Below are positions 7,601-8,168 of a stretch of 8,168 nucleotides of DNA, in pieces; position 1 is the first letter of the stretch, and each line of letters starts with the position of its first letter. Below the pieces are notes generated by a model. That model saw nothing but the letters and a program-made list of their open reading frames with translations, was not told where the DNA came from and ran no database searches. A program made the translations under genes and the position numbers. Location of the stretch: positions 1-8,168 of the forward strand of contig DAOUFY010000061.1 in assembly GCA_034429745.1 (NCBI GenBank). Reading direction: 5' to 3'. Source of the stretch: JBAXBF01 sp034429745 (GTDB lineage: Bacteria; Chloroflexota; Anaerolineae; Anaerolineales; DRKV01).

Positions 7601-8168
7601 GCGATCATGCGCCGAACAAGTGCAACGATATCCCAGCGGGTAATTTGGCGATGGTTGCGCGGCACTTTATCGGTTAGCCCAAGTTTTTGATTGAGTTTAT
7701 AGCGTCCCACTCGTTCCAAGTCATAGTGGCGGTGATCAAAGAGCTGCTCTTCAAGGAAGGTGCGGGCATTTTCCAGCGTAGCTGGGTCACCGGGGCGCAT
7801 TCGTTTGAAAAATTCAATCAAAGCTGCCTGAGCCAATGTCTCGCCCTCCTCAAGCTTCCATTCAGGTTCTTGTTGGAAAGTGGAGGGTATGAACATTCTT
7901 TCGGGGTTATTGTCAACATCAGAAAACAATGAGATTAGCTCTTCATCTGTGCCTTCTTTGATGGGGGAATCCGGCAAGCCATCAGATACGGCCGCTAAGG
8001 CGCGCAGGAAAATGGTAATGGGTACAGTGCGGCGGCGATTATATTTTAGGGTAATATAATCACTTTTTCGGGTTTCAAATTCCATCCACGCACCGCGATC
8101 AGGGATAAGTTTTGCGGTTGCTAAAAGTCTGCCACTAGAAGGATCAAGGGGGGCATCAAAATATACGC
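4672..8168 (-). CDS. rpoB: DNA-directed RNA polymerase subunit beta (5' partial)
   Basis: The beta subunit of RNA polymerase, forming one side of the active-site cleft and the rifampicin pocket. 1164 residues are visible. The frame stays open to 8168: upstream of the Met at 8083-8085 it encodes VYFDAP...KLIPDRGAW, conserved RpoB sequence, so that Met is internal and roughly the first hundred or more residues lie outside the window. Landmarks in order: [14 protein letters not shown]; the rifampicin cluster [16 protein letters not shown] to [19 protein letters not shown] (about 7190-7390); [111 protein letters not shown]; and the normal C-terminus [15 protein letters not shown]. The C-terminal end is intact (TAA, complement of 4672-4674). 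Unusual points are an insertion of about 136 residues (about 5180-5625) and the lack of rpoC directly downstream, where a convergent operon lies instead. The promoter and start are outside the window. Confidence 0.98.
   Translation of the reverse strand, partial: [1164 protein letters not shown]
5180..5625 (-). other. RpoB lineage-specific insertion with four Trp-Leu/Ile helical motifs
   Basis: Between the conserved PVFDGA (ending at 5635 on the minus strand) and [15 protein letters not shown] (starting at 5157) there are 159 residues. From memory, Bacillus-type RpoB has about 23 there, giving an insertion near 136 residues; boundaries are approximate. It is charged and looks alpha-helical. 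Four related motifs recur: [42 protein letters not shown] and [14 protein letters not shown], with the key Trp codons at 5548-5550, 5473-5475, 5395-5397 and 5278-5280 (spacings of 25, 26 and 39 residues). The reading frame is intact on both sides and flanking RpoB motifs are perfect, so this is a genuine part of the subunit rather than a frameshift. My recollection is that other Chloroflexota RpoB proteins carry an insertion at the same place. Confidence 0.8.
7190..7390 (-). other. Rifampicin-binding region of RpoB, wild-type at the main resistance positions
   Basis: The segment [20 protein letters not shown], followed by [14 protein letters not shown], aligns without gaps to the E. coli rifampicin cluster. 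The three positions most often mutated in resistant strains keep the sensitive residues: Asp (codon 7354-7356, E. coli 516), His (7324-7326, E. coli 526) and Ser (7309-7311, E. coli 531). Differences from E. coli are conservative and outside these three, for example Thr for Asn in DQTNP. Sensitivity is predicted at the target level only. Confidence 0.85.

Noticed and set aside
8083..8085. ATG as the start of rpoB
   Set aside because: The frame continues upstream to the window edge with conserved RpoB sequence (KLIPDRGAW), so this Met is internal.

Overview
The window reads as chromosomal DNA of a bacterium, most probably a member of the Chloroflexota (Anaerolineae-like). The basis is the first gene, which has repeated Pro-x-Trp-Leu segments joined to a helix-hairpin-helix and a TPR tail, and the RpoB sequence, which has a large insertion near its C-terminal part. 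The phylum is an inference from recognised sequence style, not from a search. Coding density is close to 100 %. No RNA gene, CRISPR array, insertion sequence or prophage gene is visible, and no stretch over 300 bases lacks a gene.

Left arm (1-4675, + strand): four tightly packed genes that look like one operon. The first is the 3' part of a large acidic repeat protein that enters the window already in frame. It carries a 78-bp tandem repeat (26 residues) in about five copies, a degenerate continuation, a ComEA-type helix-hairpin-helix and a C-terminal TPR segment. Twelve bases later comes ndk (nucleoside diphosphate kinase). Its last 20 bases overlap the start of a radical SAM protein of the TIGR03960 type (B12-binding-like N-terminal domain plus radical SAM core). 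Twelve bases after that comes its usual partner, a TIGR03936/DUF2344 protein. The last two genes share one reading frame and are separated only by two in-frame TAA codons, so the pair looks like an unfused form of a two-domain protein.

Right arm (4672-8168, - strand): rpoB, the RNA polymerase beta subunit. Its 3' end is complete and its 5' end runs off the window. It converges on the left-arm operon with the two stop codons overlapping inside the four bases TTAG (4672-4675), so there is no intergenic terminator space. The usual downstream partner rpoC is absent from the expected place.

Most of the window is ordinary housekeeping DNA. The points most worth a second look are the dimeric structure of the 78-bp repeat, the glycine-poor helix-hairpin-helix in the repeat protein, the in-frame split of the radical SAM/DUF2344 pair, the uncoupling of rpoB from rpoC, and an insertion of about 136 residues in RpoB that contains four related Trp-[Leu/Ile] helical motifs.
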